A stretch of DNA of 7,606 nucleotides from RI-92 sp037384645 (GCA_037384645.1 JARRNT010000110.1:1-7606); one strand, 5' to 3'. Positions 1 to 7,424 are shown, numbered from the stretch's first letter. The notes: generated by a model not told the origin, from the letters alone. Program-made: numbers and translations.

Positions 1-19
1 CCGAATTACGCTGGCAACA

Positions 20-2197
20 CTACTGATTCAGTCTGGCGAGCAGCCGTTTTGCCAGCTCCTGCTCAGGAAAGCTGGCATTAACAACCTGCCGCAACAGCGT
101 CTTCGCATCAGTCAATTTATTTACGTGATAATAATATTGCGCAAGATGGTAAATAATAGTTGGATTGTCTTTTAACTTTTTATGCGCATCCAACAAATAT
201 GGTCCTGCCTGCGCATACTTACCCTGTTTAAGCAATATCTGTCCCAGCGTATCCATAATTGCCGGCGAACCTGGCGATAGCTTTAGCGCCTGTTCCGCAT
301 ACATCTGCGCTGCCGTCGCATCACCCGCATGCAATTTCAACCAGGCAAGGTTATTATATGCTACAGGATTGGTTTTATTTTGCTTTATAAACAGTTCATA
401 ATATTTTTCAGCCAGGCTATAGTCTTTGAGATTCATCAGGTAATTCGAGATAAAATAAATATCCCCGGGCGCATGGTGATTCTTTATATATCTATCCAGC
501 TCTTTTATTGCCGCCATTTCTCCTTTCAGTTTTTTTGCGAGCAGATAAACCTTGGCGGCAATTCGCACATCCTTTAATCCATTATTCAGCGCCGCAGAGT
601 AACTCTGGTACGCCTTCCTGATATTTCCGGCTTTATCGTAGGCAAAACCCAACAACAAATCCTCTGCATTTTCTTGCCCAAGCAATTGCGCGGATGATTT
701 GGCGAATGCAATCGCATCGTCATTCTGATTTTGTTTTATCAGGGTGGAGATTTTTACATGGATAGCATTGATATTACGTGGATTGATATTCAGTGATTTA
801 TCGACGTACTTGAGCGCATCAGCATACCTGGATTGCTTATCCGCCAACAAAGATAACATCAGATAAGCATAATCATTCCTGGGATCCTGTTTTAATAATG
901 CCTCATACGTATTTTCAGCTCCGTCTAAATCACCCTGGCGCGCATAGGCATTTGCCTTAATAACGTAGGCCTTCTGTTTTTCGGGATGCGTTTCAATAAT
1001 ATCATCACATTGTTTTATAGCTTCAGGGAGCATGGCATATTTATAATACATCCCGGCTCGCAGCAATTGATAACCCGTATCACCTGGCATACTCTTTATA
1101 ACCGACCCCAGAAAATCAAACAGCTTTTGTTTCTGGTTGGTCGCCGAATACAGCTCGACGATGAGTATATTGATGCTACGGTTTTCCCGGCCTTGCTTAT
1201 GGTATTGCGTTAGCAAGCCCTCTGCCTTTCCGTACTCATGCTCAGCGATATACAGCTGAGCCAAACCTATCACAGCATATACATTACCCTTGTTTACATA
1301 TGGATTGTAAATCGATTTAGCCTTTGCATACTCCTTTAAGACAACATATAGCCGCGCTTCCAATAAGTCTGATTTGGTTTTATCTTTCAGCTGTTTACTG
1401 ACATACGCAAAAGCATTCAGCGCCGCGTTCTGTTCCCCCTTACGGGCATAGGCCAGGGCAAGAATATATTGAGATTTTACGTTTTTATCATGCGGCAATT
1501 TGTCAATAACTGCATCGTTATCTCCAGCCTGGAAATATTTCAGGGCCTGCAGCTCGTCGAGCCTGTTAGTAAACAGGTTCTTGCCATCAATCGCATCTAC
1601 TTTTCCAGCATAATACCTTGCCTGCTCTATATTCCCCTCTTTATATTTGATATTCGCCAGTTCCAGCAGAGAGGGCCGATGCTCGGGGTTTAGTTTTAAT
1701 GCATTCAGGAATTGTTTTTCGGCCAGGCCGTAACGGTTTTCCTGTTCATACTTCAGACCTTTTGCGTAATAGACATCGGGTACCGCAATATAACGGAAGA
1801 CGATATCGGCCATTTTTGCCGCATCATTTACCTCCCTTTTCGCCAGGTACAACCGCATCAGCAATAATGCGGACTGAATTCGGGCATGCGGGTTATCAGA
1901 GACGGGTTGCTTTACAGCAGACTCAAGTGTTTCGATAGCTTTGCCTGTATTTTTTAAATTAAGCAGAGAAAGCGCTCTCAGGTAACGACTTTCACTAATA
2001 TTGAAATTCCCCTTGTTCGCAAATTCCATATCGCAGGATTCTGATTTCCCAATAGCTTCCTGATAATGCTTGTTGAGCAGGTTCAACTTAACCTGGGAGA
2101 GACAGTTTTCCGCCTTATCGTGACTTGCTGCATAATATTGCGCATATGCTGGGCAGTTGCCGTGCATGCAGAAATTTTGGATTCTTATACAAGGCAT
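20..2197 (-). CDS. prsT: PrsT: 3' part, TPR-repeat body and C-terminus, separated by a frameshift
   Basis: A 725-residue frame made almost entirely of TPR-like helix pairs, the body of the PrsT lipoprotein. The Met at 2197 is not a genuine start: the first residues overlap the other prsT frame and family-like sequence begins only at about residue 16 (PAYAQYYAAS). Clear TPR units include residues 141-174 (GLAEKQFLNALKLNP). The last 116 residues form the conserved end, with AYNNLAWLKLHAGD, DTLGQILLKQGKYAQA and TIIYHLAQYYY, closing in LARLNQ before TAG at 20. The C-terminus is complete. TPR scaffolds mediate protein contacts; PrsT occurs beside prsK and prsR in exosortase A loci, but its precise function is not established. 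There are no membrane segments here, so the frame lacks its own export signal and depends on the upstream part for localisation. An isolated cytoplasmic TPR protein is unlikely. Confidence 0.87.
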   Translation of the reverse strand: MPCIRIQNFCMHGNCPAYAQYYAASHDKAENCLSQVKLNLLNKHYQEAIGKSESCDMEFANKGNFNISESRYLRALSLLNLKNTGKAIETLESAVKQPVSDNPHARIQSALLLMRLYLAKREVNDAAKMADIVFRYIAVPDVYYAKGLKYEQENRYGLAEKQFLNALKLNPEHRPSLLELANIKYKEGNIEQARYYAGKVDAIDGKNLFTNRLDELQALKYFQAGDNDAVIDKLPHDKNVKSQYILALAYARKGEQNAALNAFAYVSKQLKDKTKSDLLEARLYVVLKEYAKAKSIYNPYVNKGNVYAVIGLAQLYIAEHEYGKAEGLLTQYHKQGRENRSINILIVELYSATNQKQKLFDFLGSVIKSMPGDTGYQLLRAGMYYKYAMLPEAIKQCDDIIETHPEKQKAYVIKANAYARQGDLDGAENTYEALLKQDPRNDYAYLMLSLLADKQSRYADALKYVDKSLNINPRNINAIHVKISTLIKQNQNDDAIAFAKSSAQLLGQENAEDLLLGFAYDKAGNIRKAYQSYSAALNNGLKDVRIAAKVYLLAKKLKGEMAAIKELDRYIKNHHAPGDIYFISNYLMNLKDYSLAEKYYELFIKQNKTNPVAYNNLAWLKLHAGDATAAQMYAEQALKLSPGSPAIMDTLGQILLKQGKYAQAGPYLLDAHKKLKDNPTIIYHLAQYYYHVNKLTDAKTLLRQVVNASFPEQELAKRLLARLNQ

Positions 2198-2552
2198 CCA
2201 CTTGCGCTAATTGTCCACGGTAAAGACGCATCCTGACCAGATACAAAAATATCTGTGGATCTTTACATCCCTGTTTTTCCGCCTTCTGGAATGAATCTTC
2301 CGCGTCAAGCAGGCTGAATTTGGCAAATTGCGCCTTGCCAAGCAACACCCTGGCTTCGCAACTATTGCCGTCTGACTGAAGAATATTTTTAGTACAGATA
2401 ATAAACTGGTAAAATTTATTCACCTTATAGAGTGTGCCGTACTTTTTCAACCGGGCCTGCTCGGATTCAAAATAATTGCAGGATGTCATCGTCAACAACA
2501 TGCCAAAACAAAAAATCACGGCCAAACTTTTTTTCAACATGGAATATTTCAT
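2115..2552 (-). CDS. prsT: PrsT, XrtA/PEP-CTERM system TPR-repeat lipoprotein: 5' part with signal peptide, frameshifted
   Basis: N-terminal portion of the large TPR lipoprotein (TIGR02917 type). I start at the ATG at 2552, with AGGA six bases upstream. An in-frame GTG at 2576 would add eight residues but has AGG almost touching it. A lipoprotein signal peptide is visible: KK at 7-8, hydrophobic stretch 9-22, then TMTSC with lipidated Cys25. Met at -3 is unusual for a lipobox. Asn26 at +2 does not suggest inner-membrane retention, so outer-membrane sorting is inferred. The first TPR-like helices follow, including ARVLLGKAQFAKFSLLDAE. Family-like sequence lasts to about KFLHARQLP (residue 134), then this frame gives about 20 unrelated residues to TAA at 2115. 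The protein continues in the overlapping frame down to 20. Removing one base at 2151-2161 yields about 843 residues, slightly short for a family usually near 900. Confidence 0.85.
   Translation of the reverse strand: MKYSMLKKSLAVIFCFGMLLTMTSCNYFESEQARLKKYGTLYKVNKFYQFIICTKNILQSDGNSCEARVLLGKAQFAKFSLLDAEDSFQKAEKQGCKDPQIFLYLVRMRLYRGQLAQVDALYKNPKFLHARQLPSICAILCSKSR
2151..2161 (-). other. prsT: Apparent +1 frameshift interval in prsT
   Basis: The upstream frame reads HARQLP and the downstream frame PAYAQYY. Dropping one base from the GGG at 2151-2153 (CCC on the coding strand) gives HARQLPAYAQYY; dropping one from the pair at 2160-2161 gives HARNCPAYAQYY. Sequence alone does not separate these options. 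Confidence 0.65.
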
Positions 2553-2556
2553 ATCC

Positions 2557-2562
2557 TGTCCT
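2557..2562 (-). promoter_or_regulatory. Ribosome binding site region of prsT
   Basis: On the minus strand an AGGACAGGAT stretch precedes the ATG at 2552, placing AGGA six bases upstream. This favours the ATG over the GTG at 2576 and over a later ATG at 2540 that has no such site. Confidence 0.55.
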
Positions 2563-2611
2563 GTTAGCGAATTCACGCCTGCTTAATTCCGTTTGAACAA
2601 CAAACCCATGC

Positions 2612-3970
2612 CTACTTTAACTGATATTTTTTCATCAAATCATACAAGGTCGGTCGACTAACGCCCAATATTTCAGCGGCCTGAGAAATATTATCCTGGG
2701 TGATATTCAGCGCGTACCGGATGGCCTCTTTTTCTGCCTTTTCTCGAACGTCGCGCAATGTCATCGGACTGGCCTTGGCTGATATGTTCGTTAATCCCAG
2801 GTCTGGCCCATCGATAAACGGAGATTCCGCCATAATGATTGCGCGTTTTATCACCGCCTCCAGCTCCCTGACGTTCCCCGGCCAGCTGTGGTTTTCAATT
2901 ATCTGCAGGGCATTTTGGGTCATTCCTTTGAGATTTAGCGCATTCAGGTTTTTGTGTTTTTCAAAAAAAGACCTGGCCAGCAATGTCACGTCGCCTTTTC
3001 GCTCTCTTAACGGGGGAATTGCTATGGTCAAATCGCTTAGTCGATAAAACAAATCCTGACGAAATGTCTTTTCGGCGATCATGGCCTGCAAGTCCTGGTG
3101 AGTTGCGGAAATAACCCGCACATCGACCTGAATGGGTTCTCGCCCCCCCAATCGTTCCAGACTTCTTTCCTGCAGGAAACGCAGCAATTTGGACTGAAGT
3201 TGTAACGGCAAATCACCAATCTCGTCCAGGAACAAGGTACCCTTGTCCGCAAGCTCAAGCTTGCCCTTCGTTTGCCTGGTCGCACCGGTAAAGGCGCCTT
3301 TCTCGTAGCCGAATAATTCGCTTTCCAGCAGGTTTTCCGGAATGGCTGCACAATTAATTGCGACGAAATTCTCGTCTTTGCGTTGACTCAGGCTATGCAG
3401 CGCATTCGCCAGGATCTCCTTACCGGTCCCACTTTCGCCAATCAACAGGGCTGTGGTGTCTGTCGGTGCCACCTTTTCGATAACCCGGCATATTTTCAAC
3501 ATCTCCGCATCCGCGGTAATCAGCCCTTCCAGTGGCGATGCAGATTGTCCCTGTTGCAAGGTCTTGATTTCATTTTCCAGTGTTGACAGGTGAAATGCGC
3601 GCTCGATAATAACCTTGATCACATCCGGGTCAATAGGCTTTTGATAATAGTCATAGGCGCCCAGACTTACCGATTTCATGGCATTAGTTAAGTCATCATT
3701 GCCGGTTATCACAATCACCTTGGTTTCCGGCGCAATACTGATTATCTCGTCCAGGGCAGCAAATCCCTCGCTCACATTCGCCGGATCAGGTGGCAATCCC
3801 AGGTCGAGAGTTAACACTGAAGGTCGATATTTACGCACTGCCGCCACAGCTTCCTCACGATTAGCTGCCAGGACGACATCGTAATCACTGAAGCACCATT
3901 TCAACTGGCGCTGCAGGCCAACGTCATCTTCTACTATTAGCAATGTATGATTATACAGCTTTTGACTCAA
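2612..3970 (-). CDS. prsR: PrsR, PEP-CTERM-box sigma-54-dependent response regulator, complete
   Basis: Cytoplasmic transcription activator of the NtrC class, phosphorylated by PrsK. From the TTG at 3970 the product has 452 residues. An upstream GTG (4033) would add 21 residues of non-family sequence, while the TTG has GAGGAAG six bases before it and gives the natural opening MSQKLYNHTLLIVEDD. The receiver domain (about 8-125) has acidic residues E14-D16, phospho-acceptor D56, T89 and K111. The loop after D56 contains LGLPPDPANVSEG, an extended form typical of TIGR02915. The AAA+ domain (about 149-375) shows Walker A GESGTGKE (178-185), the sigma-54 contact motif GAFTGA (225-230), Walker B GTLFLDE (244-250) and the later WPGNVREL motif. 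A Fis-type helix-turn-helix lies at about 428-452. All key residues are present. It overlaps the end of prsK by 20 bases. No sigma-54 promoter target is evident inside this window. Confidence 0.95.
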   Translation of the reverse strand: MSQKLYNHTLLIVEDDVGLQRQLKWCFSDYDVVLAANREEAVAAVRKYRPSVLTLDLGLPPDPANVSEGFAALDEIISIAPETKVIVITGNDDLTNAMKSVSLGAYDYYQKPIDPDVIKVIIERAFHLSTLENEIKTLQQGQSASPLEGLITADAEMLKICRVIEKVAPTDTTALLIGESGTGKEILANALHSLSQRKDENFVAINCAAIPENLLESELFGYEKGAFTGATRQTKGKLELADKGTLFLDEIGDLPLQLQSKLLRFLQERSLERLGGREPIQVDVRVISATHQDLQAMIAEKTFRQDLFYRLSDLTIAIPPLRERKGDVTLLARSFFEKHKNLNALNLKGMTQNALQIIENHSWPGNVRELEAVIKRAIIMAESPFIDGPDLGLTNISAKASPMTLRDVREKAEKEAIRYALNITQDNISQAAEILGVSRPTLYDLMKKYQLK

Positions 3971-4310
3971 AACTGACTTCCTCGTTATAGATCGGCAGTA
4001 ATATGCTGAATGTTGTCCCCACGCCTGGTTCACTTTTCACATTCAATTGACCGCCATAGTATTTTACGAACTCATTAGCCTCGAACACGCCTACCCCCAT
4101 ACCCGCATTACCCTTGGTGGTATCAAACGGTTTAAACAGGTGGTTACTGATGAATTCAGACGTCATGCCGCAGCCAGTATCCTCGATCTCAATGCACACT
4201 TCATTATTTTTACCCAAAACACGAACTTCTATTCGACCATCATCACTCGTTGCGTCCTGCGCATTTGACACCATATGCTCAATCACATTTTCAAACCTGT
4301 CCGGTTCCAC
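3951..4310 (-). CDS. prsK: PrsK: 3' part (HATPase catalytic domain), separated by a frameshift
   Basis: This frame carries the ATP-binding catalytic domain of PrsK. In it are the N box (HMVSNAQDAT), the G1 box (EIEDTGCGM), the family-typical FDTTKGNAGMGVGV segment with the G2 glycines, and the closing GVGTTFSILLP. The GTG at 4310 (VEPDRFEN) is only the first possible start codon; I see no ribosome binding site before it. The frame is open upstream to about 4337 and there reads TPDTPVYVYVEPDRF, matching the natural lead-in to the domain, so this is the continuation of the kinase and not a separate gene. It ends in TAA at 3951, 20 bases inside prsR, which implies translational coupling. Alone it would resemble an isolated HATPase protein, but its fit to the PrsK C-terminus and its position argue against that. 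Confidence 0.85.
   Translation of the reverse strand: MEPDRFENVIEHMVSNAQDATSDDGRIEVRVLGKNNEVCIEIEDTGCGMTSEFISNHLFKPFDTTKGNAGMGVGVFEANEFVKYYGGQLNVKSEPGVGTTFSILLPIYNEEVSFESKAV
3977..3983 (-). promoter_or_regulatory. Ribosome binding site that decides the prsR TTG start
   Basis: GAGGAAG on the minus strand is six bases before TTG at 3970. It lies inside the last codons of prsK, consistent with coupled translation, and is the main reason to prefer this start over the upstream GTG. Confidence 0.75.
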
Positions 4311-5980
4311 ATAGACATATACCGGCGTATCCGGCGTAAAACATTATTAACATCCACCCGACAAGCTTCGGACTTATGCATATCCATTCGCTTGAATTGA
4401 TTCAGCATTCGTTTCATCCTGTCTACAACATTCGCTACCGTCATAAACGAATCAGCAATAAACTCCGGATTATCTTTATGCCTGCCTGCATTTTTAACAA
4501 TCAGGTCCAGTTGCGCCACTGAATTTTTCATGTCATGCACCACGTAAGCCGACAGGCGATTAAATGCGGAAAATTTTTCGGCTTCGGCCAGCGAGTCACT
4601 CGCCATCATAAAAGCGACATAGCTGGACACCTGCTTGCCGATTGCCTTAAGCAAATCCCGGTCTTCCCAGTTGATTTGCATCTTAACAAAAGGTTCAAGC
4701 AGAATAATAAAGCCGATCAATTCATAATAATGCTTAAGGGGAACAATCAGCCAGGCGTTAATCGCATAAAATTCTTCTGGCAAATTAAACCCGTCATAAT
4801 TCTCCGGGTGATGCCGGTATTCGTTTACATCAATAATCCATTCGCGATTATTCAGGAACTCAGCCAGTGATGAATTGACATCAAACGATTGCTCACAATA
4901 ATCAGTATTCCAGGCAGAGACGCATTGATACTTTTCTTCGTTGCGCAAATATAATATAGCCCCACGACTATGCATGATCATGGCGACGGTCTGCAGAATT
5001 TGTTCTTTCAGATACCGTGGAGAATCGATATGCGAAAGTTTTTGCACAAACCCCATCCATTCCTCGCGGTAATCATATTTGTTTTCATAAAAGTGCTTGC
5101 TCATAAACATCCTGGCTTTTGCCCGCAATGCACCCGAGGACATAATGACAAACAGGATAATAATCGCGCCAACCAGGAAAACTACCTGCGCTTCTTGCCC
5201 CCATTCTCCGCCGAATATCTGGACATAGTATCCGCCGATCGCCATCAGGGTCATATAAATGCCAATCGCAATCAAACCCGTGGAATAAAACACAACCTGG
5301 CGTGATACAAACATCCTGAATGACCAGGTCGGGTTGCGTGCAATGGATACCGCCAATAATGGCATTATCACCATATTCACATAACCCCTGGCATTCCACA
5401 GCGATCGGTCAATACCCTCAAACAAGGTGGCATGTGAATACATATACAGATCGTAGGCAAACATCAACCCGATACCGATACATAGGAATTTGATTGACCA
5501 GCGTTTATCCTGCGCAGTGTTACGATAAAGCTGTTCTGTCAGGATCAAACCAAACGTAACCAGTAACAGATCATACAAATAAGTAAATATATGCGGAGCG
5601 TCGATATCATTAATACGACCGAATACCTCAACGCCTATTGATATAACAAACAGCGTAAAAATAGCCGCATATGACAGGGTGAAAATTCGCTTATTCGTTA
5701 TGGCGTTGGCTGCACTGCGTAATACTTCCAACAGGAACGCCACCCAGATAATCAGACGAAGATTTCCTGTAATCTCAACCGCCAAAGCCGGTAGTTGTAA
5801 TGTGGCAGAATGATAAGCCAGCACCACCGACCAGAGAACCTCATAGATTACCGCGACCAGCAATAAACCACCGAGCAATCTTTTTTTCCAGCTAACCAGC
5901 AACAGGATGCTCAGAACGAGGTAGGCAAGGGCATTCAGCGCATACCCCAAAGTTCCCACGTTCTCAAATAAATGCAGCAC
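4283..5980 (-). CDS. prsK: PrsK, XrtA/PEP-CTERM system sensor histidine kinase: 5' part (membrane, GAF and phospho-acceptor regions), frameshifted
   Basis: Sensor kinase partner of PrsR. This 565-residue frame starts at a GTG with AAGGAA just upstream. About nine hydrophobic segments fill residues 8-284, the membrane sensor array typical of PrsK (TIGR02916). A GAF-like domain spans roughly 318-460. The dimerisation and phospho-acceptor helix follows, with YVVHDMKNS at 479-487 and the presumed phosphorylated His at 482. The frame follows the family to about VDVNNV (542-547), after which 18 unrelated residues lead to a TGA at 4283. The ATPase domain continues in the -1 frame, from ACG at 4337-4335 through 3951. 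Adding one base at the AAAA run 4338-4341 would give a single protein of about 676 residues, the expected PrsK size. As written, this product has the His but no ATP-binding domain. I suspect a sequence error more than true decay, but cannot decide. Confidence 0.88.
   Translation of the reverse strand: MLHLFENVGTLGYALNALAYLVLSILLLVSWKKRLLGGLLLVAVIYEVLWSVVLAYHSATLQLPALAVEITGNLRLIIWVAFLLEVLRSAANAITNKRIFTLSYAAIFTLFVISIGVEVFGRINDIDAPHIFTYLYDLLLVTFGLILTEQLYRNTAQDKRWSIKFLCIGIGLMFAYDLYMYSHATLFEGIDRSLWNARGYVNMVIMPLLAVSIARNPTWSFRMFVSRQVVFYSTGLIAIGIYMTLMAIGGYYVQIFGGEWGQEAQVVFLVGAIIILFVIMSSGALRAKARMFMSKHFYENKYDYREEWMGFVQKLSHIDSPRYLKEQILQTVAMIMHSRGAILYLRNEEKYQCVSAWNTDYCEQSFDVNSSLAEFLNNREWIIDVNEYRHHPENYDGFNLPEEFYAINAWLIVPLKHYYELIGFIILLEPFVKMQINWEDRDLLKAIGKQVSSYVAFMMASDSLAEAEKFSAFNRLSAYVVHDMKNSVAQLDLIVKNAGRHKDNPEFIADSFMTVANVVDRMKRMLNQFKRMDMHKSEACRVDVNNVLRRIRRYMSMWNRTGLKM
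4321..4338. repeat. Short imperfect 9-bp tandem repeat beside the prsK frameshift
   Basis: Two adjacent copies, ACCGGCGTA and TCCGGCGTA on the plus strand, differ at one base. In the restored frame they encode the repeated residues TPD-TPV. The repeat keeps the reading frame, so it does not itself cause the shift, but it abuts the disrupted position. Confidence 0.6.
4338..4341 (-). other. prsK: Apparent -1 frameshift site in prsK (A4/T4 run)
   Basis: Family-like sequence leaves the upstream frame after V547 (GTT, 4342-4340) and resumes in the other frame as TPDTPV. The coding-strand context GTTTTACGC includes a run of four Ts; a fifth T would fuse the two frames. The exact base is a best guess, and an indel within a few codons either side would serve equally. 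Confidence 0.7.
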
Positions 5981-5983
5981 GAT

Positions 5984-5989
5984 TTCCTT
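5984..5989 (-). promoter_or_regulatory. Ribosome binding site of prsK
   Basis: AAGGAA ends three bases before the GTG start at 5980, so its AAGG core is five bases away. A second AAGGAG lies further upstream, too distant for this start. No other start codon nearby has a better site. Confidence 0.55.
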
Positions 5990-6013
5990 AACTGCTCCTT
6001 AGTATAACCAGCA

Positions 6014-7417
6014 TTAGCGCGCACCACGCCCAAACAGCACAACTTCCGCGGTTTGCAGCATAATCAGAAAATCCAGGAAAATACTATGATTCTTTATGTA
6101 GTATAAATCGTACTGCAGCTTTTCCATGGCATCTTTCTCGGATGAACCATAGGGATAGAGCAGCTGCGCCCAGCCGGTAATCCCGGGTTTGACATTATGT
6201 CGCTCCGCATAGTAAGCAATCTTTTCCGACAGGATGACCACAAATTCCGGTCGTTCCGGACGCGGACCGACAAAGCTCATATCACCACGAAAGACATTAA
6301 ATATCTGCGGCAATTCATCGACACGGATTTTTCGTATTAACTTGCCAACACGCGTCACGCGTGAATCATTCTTGGTCGCCCACTGCGCCTTGCCACCCTT
6401 TTCCGCATCCACGATCATGCTGCGGAATTTCAGCACCTGGAATGGTCTGCCACCTTCACCGACCCGGACTTGCCTGAATAATATCGGTACCCCGAATTTA
6501 CATCCCGATTCAATCCAGATAGCGACTGCGGCCAATACCATAAACGGCCAGGTTACCAGCAACAAACAACTGCTAATCACCAGGTCAAAAGCACGTTTGC
6601 TAAAAGTACGCATGCCTCCCTGTTTGAAGCCATCGGAAAACAACAGCCAGCTCGGATGCAACTGATCAAGCCGGATCTTGCCGGTCTCTCGCTCAAAGAA
6701 GGTCAACACATCGATAATATCGACCCCGCGCATTTTGCAATCCAGGAGTTCACGCATCGGGATGCCTTTACGCCGATCTTCAATCGCTACTACAATTTCA
6801 TCCACATCATTACGTTCGACAAAATCCAGCAAGGGCATATTGATGTTCAAAATTCGATCCTTATCGACCACATCGGACTCACCACGCATATGCACAAAAC
6901 CCAGTATAGTAAACCCAACCTGGTCAGATTTACGGCGTAATTCCGTAATTGCGGCGGCACTTTTGCCGGCGCCCAGGACCAGGATCCGCTTTTTGAATAT
7001 GCTTGGATCGGTCAGGTAAATAATCAGGCGGATCAAGGCGATTAAGACGAATGAGCTGAGTAATGAAATCGCCATGATTCCACGTCCCAGAAGCAGACCG
7101 GGAAAGATATAGAAAATCACCGACAGCCCGACGATGGCCAGCAAATACGCCGTCGTCAGGCGCAGGATAAAACCCAGTGTTCCTTCGCGCAGGCGGGCCT
7201 GGTACAGGCCTGCCGCAATCATGCTCAACAGCATCACCAGGGTCATGACACCCGCTTTAAGGCTGATGGCGAACCAGAAATCTGGCTGGGTGAACTGGTA
7301 TCGCACCAGAAGATAACTGGCCAGAATTACAGACCCGAAAACCCCCGACTGCTCAATCAATCCCAGGACAAGAAACGGTACCCGGACATAATGGTTAAAA
7401 ATTCGTAACGTGCTCAA
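6014..7417 (-). CDS. TIGR03013-family XrtA/PEP-CTERM polyprenyl-phosphate sugar-1-phosphate transferase (EpsB-like), complete
   Basis: Initiating glycosyltransferase of exopolysaccharide synthesis: it transfers a sugar-1-phosphate from a nucleotide sugar to undecaprenyl phosphate at the inner membrane. The 467-residue product begins at a TTG with an AGG seven bases upstream, and its opening (MSTLRIFNHYV) resembles the family start; the next in-frame Met lies inside a membrane segment. Four hydrophobic segments occupy about residues 12-135. A Rossmann-like domain follows, with ILVLGAGKSA at 145-154. The C-terminal bacterial sugar transferase domain (about 272-461) has one hydrophobic helix at 276-303, the FRQVRVG and KFRSM motifs, the DELPQ motif with the catalytic Asp-Glu pair (D367, E368), then GDMSFVGPRP at 378-387. 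Length and all core motifs look intact. It is the first gene of the leftward operon and ends 33 bp before prsK. The sugar substrate cannot be read from sequence. A WcaJ/WbaP-type enzyme is the general alternative, but the prsK-prsR-prsT neighbours favour TIGR03013. Confidence 0.93.
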   Translation of the reverse strand: MSTLRIFNHYVRVPFLVLGLIEQSGVFGSVILASYLLVRYQFTQPDFWFAISLKAGVMTLVMLLSMIAAGLYQARLREGTLGFILRLTTAYLLAIVGLSVIFYIFPGLLLGRGIMAISLLSSFVLIALIRLIIYLTDPSIFKKRILVLGAGKSAAAITELRRKSDQVGFTILGFVHMRGESDVVDKDRILNINMPLLDFVERNDVDEIVVAIEDRRKGIPMRELLDCKMRGVDIIDVLTFFERETGKIRLDQLHPSWLLFSDGFKQGGMRTFSKRAFDLVISSCLLLVTWPFMVLAAVAIWIESGCKFGVPILFRQVRVGEGGRPFQVLKFRSMIVDAEKGGKAQWATKNDSRVTRVGKLIRKIRVDELPQIFNVFRGDMSFVGPRPERPEFVVILSEKIAYYAERHNVKPGITGWAQLLYPYGSSEKDAMEKLQYDLYYIKNHSIFLDFLIMLQTAEVVLFGRGAR

Positions 7418-7424
7418 GAACTAA

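Noticed and set aside
165..1938. Several 67-82 codon plus-strand frames opposite prsT
   Set aside because: Low-complexity or hydrophobic translations antisense to a continuous TPR coding frame; no support as genes.
2148..2156. Programmed +1 frameshift at CCC-A in prsT
   Set aside because: A tRNA-Pro could in principle slip from CCC to CCA, but no stop or obvious pause codon follows and the stop is about 30 bases later. No stimulating structure was recognised.
2700..3351. Open frames antisense to or in another frame of prsR (115 and 90 codons)
   Set aside because: They are shadows of the conserved AAA+ coding sequence with no credible ribosome sites or motifs.
4335..4345. Programmed -1 ribosomal frameshift in prsK
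   Set aside because: The coding context UGUUUUA is not a canonical X XXY YYZ slippery heptamer, and the upstream frame does not stop soon after. A simple homopolymer indel explains it better.
5085..5399. A 104-codon minus-strand frame overlapping prsK
   Set aside because: It is a frame-shadow inside the intact membrane and linker part of PrsK, where the main frame is unbroken and family-like.
5981..6013. A terminator or promoter between the EpsB-like gene and prsK
   Set aside because: Only 33 bases, no hairpin with a T run, and occupied mostly by ribosome-binding sequence; better read as intra-operon spacing.
6234..7019. Plus-strand open frames of 94-143 codons opposite the EpsB-like gene
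   Set aside because: They lie wholly antisense to a gene with strong family motifs, overlap each other, and their translations resemble no known domain.
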